64,000 nt of DNA from JAVBNT01 sp031551355 (GTDB lineage: Bacteria; Vulcanimicrobiota; CADAWZ01), in assembly GCA_031551355.1 (NCBI GenBank), contig JAVBNT010000002.1, positions 81,460-145,459 on the forward strand, given 5' to 3'. Shown one piece after another: positions 17,187 through 25,604 of this stretch. The notes under the pieces are model-generated. The model did not search any database. It worked only from the letters and a program-made list of their open reading frames with translations, and was not told the DNA's origin. Position 1 is the first letter of the stretch, and each line of letters starts with the position of its first letter. A program made the translations under genes and the position numbers.

Positions 17187-17599
17187 TTAACTCCCATTTC
17201 CGTATATCAGAGTAGACAAAGAAATTGTGGAATCTTTGACCCTGACACCGGACTGTGCATCAGGGTTCTTAAGTTTGACAAAAATAGAAACACTGAAGAG
17301 GCCGGGCTCCGTAAACTCGCCTTCATCAACCTTGTTTACCGTTATACGGTAGACGTATTCAGCTTCTCCGACCTTTTTCACACCGTCTTCGCCTTCGGTA
17401 AAGGCCGACTTATGATCGGCAACAAACTCTTCCAAAAGTGAATTGGCAACAATAGCCGCAGTAGATACTTTCGCCCCCCTGTTGACTGCTCTTCATTATC
17501 AGGGTTATAAATCCTATGAATGAAAAAAAAAACGACATTAACCAGAAACAGGGCTATGATCAGTTCATAAAAACTTAATCCTCTTCGTTTGTTAAGCAT
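17187..17599 (-). pseudogene. Decaying PilV-like minor pilin
   Basis: Homologue of the intact PilV-like gene at 20836-21249, broken in three frames. It starts LNKRRGLSFYELIIALFLVNV, shifts at a run of ten T residues near 17525 to continue GFITLIMKSSQQG, then shifts again at six G residues near 17475 to read STAAIVANSLLEEFV and on to the conserved end SLSTLIYGNGS. Both lesions lie at homopolymers. Gene order V-W-X matches the intact trio directly upstream, so this is a tandem duplicate in decay. The 128 bases from 17600 to 17727 hold nothing further. Confidence 0.8.
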
Positions 17600-17727
17600 A
17601 AATAAAAGTTACCAAACCGTTATCTGTCTACCCAAACCGCCGTTAAATGTCAGAAAAGAAATTAACAGCCGTCTGATATTATTATACATCAAAAAACTAC
17701 CAAAAACAATTTACAAAACAGCAGCAT

Positions 17728-20034
17728 TTAAAGCCTGTTCATATAGACCTTATTGATTTTTACACTATTGTCATCCGGTTTAATGAACTGCGACAATTCC
17801 ATGGGATCGTAAATAATTTTAAAATTGGTGCAGTCATTAACTCTTATATCACCTGCATTTGCGGCCCCAGGTTCGCCGGATACAGGATCGGCTCCAAAGG
17901 CAACTATGGCTCCCTGTAAGTTGAAGTCGCCGTAATCGGTGTCGGCATAAAAACTACCCCAGGTATATATAACTCCCTTAAAACAGGAAGGAGAACGCGG
18001 GTATTTCTTCAATGCCGAAGCAGGAGACGGAATCCTGTAATATCCCAGCAGTAAATCAATAAGATTACCGGTTCTCTCCGCGTTTACGCTTACGGTATTT
18101 TTTACAAGATCTCTGGCGTCGGACACTGAATACCCGAAAGATTCAAGCACAAGTTTCAGCTCGCCTGTTTTGGTTTTACCGTCGCCGGGATCCTGATAGG
18201 AAACCTGCTTCAGCAGCGCGGCATCAACCATGCTGTCTATCCTTCCGTACAAACCGGCTATCGCACTTAGTACATAAGCGTCGACATTCAGATTCTTTCT
18301 CGCCGACACATACTTCAGATTAACCGACCCGGCGGAATAAATAGCGATATGATCGTCCTTTGCCGAACCAAGTTCGCTTCCAGCCTCAAAGATCATATTA
18401 CCGGTAACAAACTGTCCTGTCCCTGAAACGAGCCCCTTTACCGATACGGAAGACAACTTTGGGGTATAAAGAACAACACTGTCGGATGAGGCAGAAGGGC
18501 GAAAAAGCGAAAATATTGATTTCGGACCTGCTTTGCCGTCTACGCGCAATTCCGGCCTGACTGAAGTCGCAAAAACGTAGCCGGTATTTGATGAGTTTCT
18601 CTCAAGTGCTAAAACAGCCAAACCGCTGACAGGCTGACCCGCTACCTCAGTATTCATAAGCTCGGCTGAGCGATCTATGACCATTCGCGGTTTTGCGACA
18701 TTGCTCGAATAATCCACTTTCCAGGAAATAGGTTTCTGCTGTCCAAACAAATTCTGCAATGCAGTAGCGGTATTGGGTTTGCCGCCTTTATAATCGGTAT
18801 TTTGGAAATAGTCTTCGAATTGAGCGGCATCAAAAGGCAAATTAGCAATATTTTTTGCATCCTGATAACCATAGTTAACCCCATTTGCAACATCTCGCTG
18901 GGACAGAAGAAACTCACTGCTGCCGCCCATAACGTCAGCAGGGTTTAAATAAATCCCGGGAAAGTGCATAAGCTTATATTGACCGGTAACCGGATGCGGT
19001 ACAAACACGTATGTGCCGGATTCTATCGCCGGGAGAGAGGCTGCAGACGTTTTTGCCACAGTATCCCATGATATTTTTGGAAATTCCGGTGGAGGAACAC
19101 TCATTTTTTCAGCGGTTACCCCCTGTTTTCGCTTAAAATCTATGTCCTCCGGCGACAGTGGCTGCGTAGAGTAACCCTCTCTTATTTCAAAATTGTTACC
19201 GTAATATATTTTTCCGTCACCGACATTGCATGGTTTAATCGCCGGTGAATCCCTTCTGTATTCATGGGTAAGATCTCTGAAAACTTCAAAATTATTTTTA
19301 CAGAAAATATTCGGCCGGCCATTACCGAGCTGTTCAACATTAAAGGCAGCGCCCTTCCCATGAAGATCTATGGCTATATTTCTGCCGGCATATATTCCAC
19401 CGTCAAACGTTCCGCTAAGATCCATCTTAAACAGCTTCTCCACCACACATTTATAAGCACCGCACCGACCATCGGCAGCAATATAAACGCTTGAGGGCAT
19501 CATATAAGCACAGTGGTTATCCTTCTGCGAAACCCTGACGAAATATCGTTCTTCTTCATCTTCCGACGGTAAATTTTCAACAGCAAGGGTATTCATCGAA
19601 AAATACAACAGCGGGGATTGATGTGCAGGAGCATAACTAAATCCGTCAGGTAATATAGAATAACTGTCATCGGCAGCATTTCTCTCGAGCTTCTTTGAAA
19701 AAATCATATAAAATCCTATATCACCATCACTGTCTTTGGCAGAAATAACGCATTTATCGCCGGAAAGATGTTCCTCCGACACCGTATAAGGTCCAAAAAC
19801 GGTATTGGAATTACCGGCAGAAGAAAAAGGCCACTTGGGATCCTGCAGCAACTTATACTGAGCATAGTCCAGACCGGCCCTGGCAGCCCAGTAAGCCTTT
19901 GTTTCTGCGTTAAATTTTTTTGTAAGAAAAACGCCATACTGCATTTGGCTTACGGCAACGGCTATAAAAATAGACAATAACGCCGCCACTATAAGAGAAT
20001 ATGCCAAAAGAACACCCTTCTTAAAAAAATTCAT
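17728..20034 (-). CDS. Giant PilX-like minor pilin (cluster A)
   Basis: A 768-residue protein with a PilX/GspK-type N-terminus: KKGVLLAYSLIVAALLSIFIAVAVSQMQ, lacking Glu5 as in GspK, then the conserved TKAYWAARAGLDYAQYKLL. The long middle part is rich in short beta-strand patterns (VYIAADGRCGAY, GSVNLKYVSARKNLNVDAYVLSAIAG, FNLQGAIVAFG) suggesting a beta-helix-like region. The C-terminus has the family signature CTNFKIIYDPMELSQF. It is far larger than ordinary PilX (about 170-200 residues). ATG follows AGGAGGG. It is third in the PilV-PilW-PilX operon. I infer a pilus-tip or pseudopilus-tip protein with a large exposed domain, perhaps adhesive. Confidence 0.75.
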   Translation of the reverse strand: MNFFKKGVLLAYSLIVAALLSIFIAVAVSQMQYGVFLTKKFNAETKAYWAARAGLDYAQYKLLQDPKWPFSSAGNSNTVFGPYTVSEEHLSGDKCVISAKDSDGDIGFYMIFSKKLERNAADDSYSILPDGFSYAPAHQSPLLYFSMNTLAVENLPSEDEEERYFVRVSQKDNHCAYMMPSSVYIAADGRCGAYKCVVEKLFKMDLSGTFDGGIYAGRNIAIDLHGKGAAFNVEQLGNGRPNIFCKNNFEVFRDLTHEYRRDSPAIKPCNVGDGKIYYGNNFEIREGYSTQPLSPEDIDFKRKQGVTAEKMSVPPPEFPKISWDTVAKTSAASLPAIESGTYVFVPHPVTGQYKLMHFPGIYLNPADVMGGSSEFLLSQRDVANGVNYGYQDAKNIANLPFDAAQFEDYFQNTDYKGGKPNTATALQNLFGQQKPISWKVDYSSNVAKPRMVIDRSAELMNTEVAGQPVSGLAVLALERNSSNTGYVFATSVRPELRVDGKAGPKSIFSLFRPSASSDSVVLYTPKLSSVSVKGLVSGTGQFVTGNMIFEAGSELGSAKDDHIAIYSAGSVNLKYVSARKNLNVDAYVLSAIAGLYGRIDSMVDAALLKQVSYQDPGDGKTKTGELKLVLESFGYSVSDARDLVKNTVSVNAERTGNLIDLLLGYYRIPSPASALKKYPRSPSCFKGVIYTWGSFYADTDYGDFNLQGAIVAFGADPVSGEPGAANAGDIRVNDCTNFKIIYDPMELSQFIKPDDNSVKINKVYMNRL

Positions 20035-20044
20035 AAATTCCCTC

Positions 20045-20839
20045 CTAAGGAGTTATACAGCTCCAGCCAAGATGTTCCACATATTTCTTCCCCGGTTCGG
20101 ATTTAAAATCAACATTTCCGACGCCGGTACCTTTCAGAGCGTCATCAAGCCGGACTACGCTCATATCAAAATCAACGCGGCCTTTAGAAGTGCAGCTGAC
20201 TTCCAAATCCAGTATATTATCAGCAAGCGTCTTTGAACTGTAAAAAGTAAGGCCGTCCAAATTGGGAAAGGAAGATTCAGGAGGAAGTATAACCTCACCG
20301 ACTCTGGCAATGAGATTATCAAGAGGCGTAAATTCATTAAAACGCAAAGCATCGGCCTGATTAAAAAAGTAAGTGGTTTTTACAAGCCTTTTATGAGGAC
20401 AAAATCGGAGTGGATCCGATTTATTGCATGAATCGTTTTCGGAAGGCAGAATGTAGTAAACGATGATCCTTGTCCAGCGTATAACCCCATCCGAGTCACA
20501 TTGGTACAAACCTTTTTCGTCCGTAGGAACCGGAAAAAGGAACCATCTCTTTTCTTCATATCCGCGGCTTGTGGAATCAAGATTCTTCATACTGTAACAT
20601 GAAAAATATCCCGTATCAGACAGCGGCAGCTCTTTATTGACGGAGCTGTAAATCTTTACAAACTCCCTGTTAAGATCCTGCTTTTGCTCATGCTTCTTCC
20701 AGGCTTTGAAAAACATATTGGAGGCACCGAAAATCACTGCTGTGGCCAAGGCAAAAATAACAATCGAAACCATGGCTTCAATAAGCGAAAAACCCGAAGC
20801 AGTGCTTCTTTTGCCAGAAAAACGCAATCGCCTAATCAT
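20045..20839 (-). CDS. PilW-like minor pilin (cluster A)
   Basis: 264-residue prepilin-like protein. A short basic leader is followed by the cleavage/methylation segment GFSLIEAMVSIVIFALATAV with Glu5. Conserved family features are EKRWFLFPVPTD, YQCDSDGVIRWTRII, and NDSC followed by FCPHKRLVKTTYF, a CPHK signature shared by all PilW-like proteins here. ATG 20839 overlaps the TGA of the PilV-like gene as ATGA, indicating translational coupling; a TTG start 9 bases earlier is less likely. Confidence 0.85.
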   Translation of the reverse strand: MIRRLRFSGKRSTASGFSLIEAMVSIVIFALATAVIFGASNMFFKAWKKHEQKQDLNREFVKIYSSVNKELPLSDTGYFSCYSMKNLDSTSRGYEEKRWFLFPVPTDEKGLYQCDSDGVIRWTRIIVYYILPSENDSCNKSDPLRFCPHKRLVKTTYFFNQADALRFNEFTPLDNLIARVGEVILPPESSFPNLDGLTFYSSKTLADNILDLEVSCTSKGRVDFDMSVVRLDDALKGTGVGNVDFKSEPGKKYVEHLGWSCITP

Positions 20840-21249
20840 TGTCCGCAACCATAAACTAATGTTGAAATTGAAACCACCGCTCCGGAAGTTTCAGATTTTT
20901 CTGTTCTGGGAGAGTAAACGCGGATATTTACATGAAACAAACCGGGCCTGTTAAAATCCTCACCGTCAGTTCTTGACGCCGTTATGCTATATGCATAACT
21001 CAAATCACCAAATGTCTTGGAACCTTCATAGGATTTCTTTAGCCTGCCGGCATTTTTTGAAGTATATTCCTCAAGAATAGAGTTTGCCACAATGGTTTCC
21101 TTCGATATACTGCTTACCTGCTTGCTGCCCTTTAAAAGAGACGCCATAACACCAATAAGTGAAAAAAACATAACATTAATCAGAAAAAGAGCAATCACAA
21201 GCTCCATAAAGCTCAGTCCGTACTGATCAAAAAACGCTCTCTTTTTCAT
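20836..21249 (-). CDS. PilV-like minor pilin (cluster A)
   Basis: Prepilin-like protein of 137 residues with leader MKKRAFFDQYG and hydrophobic segment LSFMELVIALFLINVMFFSL carrying Glu5. The body includes KETIVANSILEEYTSKNAG and ends in VSISTLVYGCGQ. ATG 21249 puts a normal short prepilin leader ahead of the cleavage site; ATG 21276 and TTG 21288 lie upstream without a clear ribosome site. First gene of the V-W-X trio; the stop overlaps the PilW start. Confidence 0.8.
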   Translation of the reverse strand: MKKRAFFDQYGLSFMELVIALFLINVMFFSLIGVMASLLKGSKQVSSISKETIVANSILEEYTSKNAGRLKKSYEGSKTFGDLSYAYSITASRTDGEDFNRPGLFHVNIRVYSPRTEKSETSGAVVSISTLVYGCGQ

Positions 21250-21404
21250 ATGTTTTGAATTCCGAACTATTATCATATTAAGAACCAAGGACTATCGGAG
21301 TTATTAAATGAGTATATTCCTGTTATTAAATTATACAACAAAACAAGGACAAAGACAACGACATTGGTTTCAAAATCTACATAAAAATTTAACAAAAAAC
21401 CATA

Positions 21405-21434
21405 TTGTTTTTCATTGGCGTTTTAATGTATACT
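21405..21434 (+). promoter_or_regulatory. Possible promoter for the MFS transporter
   Basis: TTGTTT (21405-21410) and TATACT (21429-21434) are separated by 18 bases and lie about 45 bases before the transporter ATG, in the AT-rich divergent gap with the pilin operon. Confidence 0.4.
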
Positions 21435-21480
21435 ATATTCCATCCTAAAAATTTGAAGTTTTAGAATAAAAAAATTAAAT

Positions 21481-22932
21481 ATGATCACAAACCTTATTAT
21501 GTTCGGCATTATAATTGCGGTAATAGTAATCTATTTTGCAAATAATCCGATGAACCATTCGCGGCAATTCCGGATAAGATGTTTCTGGAATTGGTTTCCC
21601 CTTGGCCTCACATACGCTTTTCTTTATATGGGACGCTACAATCTCACGGTCGCCAAAGGAGCTCTGGGAAATATTATCACTAAACAGGCTTTTGGTGATA
21701 TTTTCGGCTGGGGAGCGCTTATATACGGGCTGGCATTCCTGATAAACGGGCCGATAACAGATAAAATCGGCGGAAAAAAGGCCATGCTGATAGGAACGTT
21801 CGGCACCATCGTTATGAACATAATAATGGGGGGCCTTACATACGCGGTCCTCAACGGCTTCATAAGCAACAGTGCCGTTATAACTTCATTCATAATCGTT
21901 TATTCCCTCAATATGTATTTCCAAAGCTATGGAGCCGTTGCCGTCATAAAGGTTAATTCGCATTGGTTTCACATAAAGGAAAGAGGCATACAGGGCGGCA
22001 TCTTTGGAACGCTTATATCACTCGGGCTTTTCTATGCCTTCAACTGGGGCGATATAATTGTACGGGCAAGTAAACATGAGATTCTGCCGGATTTAACTAT
22101 TATCGAAAAAGCCCTCAGGGCTTTACTGGGCTCAGCAAGTCATACTCTGGATCAAACATGGTATGTGTTTTTTATTCCCTCAATTATTTTGTCCGCATTT
22201 TTCGCGATTATACTGTTTGTGGTTAAAGACTCACCAAGTGAAGCCGGATTTGAAGATTTTGATCTTGGTGATGCATCGGGAGACGAAAAAGAAGTTTCCA
22301 GCATAGAACTTTTAAAAAAATTACTGACTCATCCCGTCATACTGACAATTGCCTTTATAGAGTTCTGTTCCGGAATAATAAGGCAAAGCGTAATGCACTG
22401 GTACAAAATTTTTGTAGACCAGCAGATGGCCGACCCTGCCAAAATGCAGCACTTCAAAGACGCTTCGTTTTTCCTGGAAAACTGGGGGTTGCTATTATGT
22501 TTTGCCGGAATTTTCGGCGGATTCGTCGCCGGATTTATTTCAGACAAGCTGTTCCAATCCAGAAGAGGGCCTTCAGCGGTTTTCCTGTACTTTGCGATGA
22601 TTGTAGCATCGGTAGTCATGTATTTCAACCTGTATGGGAATCAAATCATACTCGGCATAGCAGTTGTGGTACTGTCCCTGTGCGTGATAGGAGTTCATGG
22701 AATGCTCTCCGGAACTGCAACAATGGACTTCGGCGGAAAAAAGGCCGCGGCAACGACAACAGGACTGGTGGACGGATTTGTTTATTTAGGCACAGGTCTG
22801 CAGGGGTTTGCCCTGGGAAGACTCACGACAATTGACTGGAACTACTGGCCGCTTTTCATCATACCGTTCACAATCATAGGATTTATTCTCTCTATGAGAA
22901 TTTGGAAAGCGTTTCCGCAAGCCTCAAAATAA
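21481..22932 (+). CDS. MFS transporter of the organophosphate antiporter type
   Basis: Inner-membrane transporter of 483 residues with about 12 membrane segments. Family features of the organophosphate:phosphate antiporter group (GlpT/UhpT-like) include YMGRYNLTVAKGALG in the first segments, GPITDKIGGKKAMLIGTFGT for the MFS loop motif, and GGKKAAATTTGLVDGFVYLG in the C-terminal half. The exact substrate (glycerol-3-phosphate, hexose-phosphate or other) is not determinable. No clear ribosome site precedes ATG 21481. It is convergent with the next gene, whose stop abuts its own. Confidence 0.85.
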   Translation: MITNLIMFGIIIAVIVIYFANNPMNHSRQFRIRCFWNWFPLGLTYAFLYMGRYNLTVAKGALGNIITKQAFGDIFGWGALIYGLAFLINGPITDKIGGKKAMLIGTFGTIVMNIIMGGLTYAVLNGFISNSAVITSFIIVYSLNMYFQSYGAVAVIKVNSHWFHIKERGIQGGIFGTLISLGLFYAFNWGDIIVRASKHEILPDLTIIEKALRALLGSASHTLDQTWYVFFIPSIILSAFFAIILFVVKDSPSEAGFEDFDLGDASGDEKEVSSIELLKKLLTHPVILTIAFIEFCSGIIRQSVMHWYKIFVDQQMADPAKMQHFKDASFFLENWGLLLCFAGIFGGFVAGFISDKLFQSRRGPSAVFLYFAMIVASVVMYFNLYGNQIILGIAVVVLSLCVIGVHGMLSGTATMDFGGKKAAATTTGLVDGFVYLGTGLQGFALGRLTTIDWNYWPLFIIPFTIIGFILSMRIWKAFPQASK

Positions 22933-23868
22933 CTATGAATTAAGTGAAGCTACGCGCGGCTCCTGATTGAATGACGTTTTCTCCATAAGGCCGTATTCTT
23001 CGGATTGCTCCTTAAGACGCCTGTGAAAGGGATCGTCATCAAAGTTTAGAGACTGTTCCGGCAGCGTTCCAATAACGGAGAACTCATACCTCTCATTAAA
23101 AACCCTGTGAAACCTGCCTCCCCGAAGCTGTTCACCCCTCAAAGCCACTGACCAGAAATATCTTTTATCCATGCCGTTATAATACCGCTGTCCGTCAGAA
23201 GGCACCATAAAGTCAAGAGAGCCGCAGCAGATATCTGACTTTCCTGAGAACTCAAAATTACCAATAGTCCTGATTACAGTCAGATCTCTCCGATAATATT
23301 TAATGGGATTAAACTGATGGACCCCCCTGATTGCACCGGGCATTGCCTTACCAACGGGATTATAATTCAAATCATTTTCAAGCCTTATATCAACGGTATC
23401 TTCCCTGATAAATTCTATACTGACATAAAGCTTATCAAAGCTGTAATTTAATGGTATACTCCACTTGATATTAACATCTTCGTTGAAAGACAGCGGATTT
23501 TTGGAAATAATAATTTCAGGCAAAGGGAGGCTGCACCTTAAATATAGGTATATTGCATATACAAGAGCCAAAACAATACCTATGACTCCGGGAACGGCAA
23601 CATACAAGCCATCAGTTCCGGGAGCGATAGCTATTGCCGTCATCATTGCAAAAAACATAAACACGGCGGAAATATAAGGCAACTGCTCAAAAAAAGGCCT
23701 CCACTTAGGATTACTGGCAGGAAGATACAGAGAATAAAACTCGCCCGTCTGACGCCGGTCAATTTCATCTCTGGTCTTGTTTTCGCTTATAACCATCGCA
23801 ATATGTGCCGACAAGACAATCAAAGCGCAGAAACCCAGAAAATACCAATGATAATTTTCACTAAACAT
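22933..23868 (-). CDS. Membrane protein of unknown function
   Basis: About 311 residues with three predicted hydrophobic segments: residues about 8-26 (YFLGFCALIVLSAHIAMVI), 65-82 (ISAVFMFFAMMTAIAIA) and 89-108 (AVPGVIGIVLALVYAIYLYL). A beta-rich soluble region follows, containing PEIIISKNPLSFNEDVNIKW, and the C-terminus is charged. I do not recognise the family. ATG 23868 is taken as the start because it precedes the first membrane segment. It is convergent with the MFS gene; no functional link is evident. Confidence 0.6.
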   Translation of the reverse strand: MFSENYHWYFLGFCALIVLSAHIAMVISENKTRDEIDRRQTGEFYSLYLPASNPKWRPFFEQLPYISAVFMFFAMMTAIAIAPGTDGLYVAVPGVIGIVLALVYAIYLYLRCSLPLPEIIISKNPLSFNEDVNIKWSIPLNYSFDKLYVSIEFIREDTVDIRLENDLNYNPVGKAMPGAIRGVHQFNPIKYYRRDLTVIRTIGNFEFSGKSDICCGSLDFMVPSDGQRYYNGMDKRYFWSVALRGEQLRGGRFHRVFNERYEFSVIGTLPEQSLNFDDDPFHRRLKEQSEEYGLMEKTSFNQEPRVASLNS

Positions 23869-24148
23869 AAAAAACCCCGTTTCTCTCAAACTATATATGC
23901 AATAAAGAACTCAACAACAGAACCAACCGGTAGAAATCACCAGCCAGCGGTGGCTGCCCCTGTTTCGCCATATGCAGCAGACCGCTCTTTCAAAAGTCTG
24001 CCCCAATCACCATCTCACCTGAAGAAGCATCGGAAGCAGCCATTACACCGACATAATCAACCCCCGTCAATCTAAATATTAAATTAATCAAAATATTTTG
24101 TCAACATCACATTATGTATTTTCTAAAAGCATCAATGGCATTCTTACG

Positions 24149-24180
24149 ACCATTAAATATGTTTACGCATATTTAATGGT
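24149..24180. repeat. Perfect 13-bp inverted repeat
   Basis: ACCATTAAATATG (24149-24161) and CATATTTAATGGT (24168-24180) are exact inverted copies around a 6-base loop. It lies in the 405-base gap (23869-24273) between two minus-strand genes, about 95 bases after the radical SAM gene stop. It may be a terminator without a T-run or an operator. No gene was seen in the rest of the gap. Confidence 0.7.
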
Positions 24181-24273
24181 ATACACAAATAAAATACAAT
24201 AAAAAAGTTCCGGCAGCGGAAAAACCAAATGCAGGAACTAAGCGTATATACAAACAGATGAGAGGCTTACAAA

Positions 24274-25275
24274 TTATTGTTCGGGAACGGAACTTTCCAT
24301 TAACTTAAACCAATCCGCCTTACAATCGCATTCTATGCCGGTTAACTCTTCAATACCGGCACCTGAGTTAAAACGCCTGAGGGCATCAAAAAGCACAAGA
24401 GAACATTTTTGGCAATTAAAAACCGTCCTTCCTGCAGATAACCCTTCGTCACTTAAACCTATCTGCAGAGGAATATTAAAAGGAAGAACACGTTTTATAA
24501 CCTCAATAACAGACCAGATCCTCGGCGGGCGGTAAAGACCGTCGAGATAAAGCTTTTCGATAACAGTCCCTCTGGCAACAAAAGCAGGCTGAAGCGCAAT
24601 CTTAATCTTCAGAGGCATTTTGGCGGCCATAAGAGAGAGCTGTTTTACCGTGTCAACCGAATCGGCAATTGCCTGCGCTTCGGTAAGTGACGGCGGTTTC
24701 AAAAATACATAAGCCAGCAAATCAATTTCAAGTTCCGACAAAATTTCCGCAGCAGTTCTAAAATCAGCAAAAGTAAAACCTTTATTCATTTTTTCGAGAC
24801 GCAGAGAATCATTGGCTGTTTCCAGGCCGATACCAATTTCCAGAACACGGTCGCCGATTATGCCGCGCAGTTTTTCCAATTCCGCCTTATTTTTTATGAT
24901 GAATTCCGGCCTTGATTCAATAAAAACTTTCCTGACCGGAAGTTCCTTTATTTTTCTGAAAATCTGCTGCCTTACAAACGGGGAAATTTCACTGTCGGAC
25001 AAAAAAGAACCGGAATTATATATGTCAATTTCGGCAATATTCTCTCTGAAAAAATCATAACTTTCAACCGTTGTGTAAAACTGATCAAGAATATCCTCAT
25101 CCGATACCGGCTGCCCTTTGGTAGTCAGTTCTATAAACCCGCAAAAAGTACAACCTGAAGACGCTGATCTGGCGTAAGCACACCCGGAGGTCCTCAGTGC
25201 CACCATCAGCCTGTTAGCAGAGACTCCGTCGACAAGAGCCGGTGTAAGTTCCATAAATGCAGGATCTTTTTGCAT
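24274..25275 (-). CDS. Radical SAM protein, RaSEA-like
   Basis: 333-residue radical SAM enzyme. The cluster-binding region reads LRTSGCAYARSASSGCTFCGF, i.e. a first Cys followed by a CxxC pair with wide spacing, as in the archaeosine-synthesis RaSEA/Elp3-related group rather than the standard CxxxCxxC. Further features are DIYNSGSFLSDSEI, FIESRPEFI and EIGIGLETANDSLR. A C-terminal Cys cluster (NCQKCSLVLF and ECDCKADW) may bind metal. The start is ATG 25275, 7 bases after GGAGG; ATG 25281 is too near it. The archaeal function is unlikely in a bacterium, so the substrate remains open. Confidence 0.75.
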   Translation of the reverse strand: MQKDPAFMELTPALVDGVSANRLMVALRTSGCAYARSASSGCTFCGFIELTTKGQPVSDEDILDQFYTTVESYDFFRENIAEIDIYNSGSFLSDSEISPFVRQQIFRKIKELPVRKVFIESRPEFIIKNKAELEKLRGIIGDRVLEIGIGLETANDSLRLEKMNKGFTFADFRTAAEILSELEIDLLAYVFLKPPSLTEAQAIADSVDTVKQLSLMAAKMPLKIKIALQPAFVARGTVIEKLYLDGLYRPPRIWSVIEVIKRVLPFNIPLQIGLSDEGLSAGRTVFNCQKCSLVLFDALRRFNSGAGIEELTGIECDCKADWFKLMESSVPEQ

Positions 25276-25374
25276 AAACATTCCTCCGTTTTTTTGTGTG
25301 TGGATAAAAACTAAACCTGGTTAAGCCATAATATTTTAAAATATTATCGAAAGATCGATTCCCGCCGGAGTTTA

Positions 25375-25392
25375 TCCCCGCGCAGGCGGGGA
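25375..25392. repeat. REP-like GC-rich palindrome (copy 1)
   Basis: TCCCCGCGCAGGCGGGGA forms a GC-rich hairpin and is followed by ATCTTCATGCGGCACA (from about 25398), also found at 27506-27521 behind another such palindrome. Part of the 329-base gap between the radical SAM and carbamoyltransferase genes. Confidence 0.6.
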
Positions 25393-25479
25393 CCAAAATC
25401 TTCATGCGGCACAAATATAAGTCAAACGCACCCGCCAGGGTGTCGTTTTCACACCACATACCGGCAACTTCAATAAATC

Positions 25480-25604
25480 AAATTTGTTCAAATGATGGGA
25501 GATGCTAAGGCAAATTGAAGTGCCACGAGTGAGGCGTAGTTCCCTACGCCGGAATGAGGGCAACTTCAATTTGACGACGCAGATTCCATCATTTCAACAA
25601 ATTT
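25480..25604. repeat. Large nested palindrome directly after the carbamoyltransferase stop
   Basis: Outer arms at 25480-25498 and 25586-25604 (AAATTTGTTCAAATGATGG and its complement, one mismatch), middle arms CAAATTGAAGT (25511-25521) and ACTTCAATTTG (25563-25573), and inner arms GGCGTAG (25533-25539) and CTACGCC (25544-25550). It starts at the base next to the stop codon. The central part recurs at 63654-63737, so it is a dispersed repeat as well as a possible transcription end. Confidence 0.75.
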
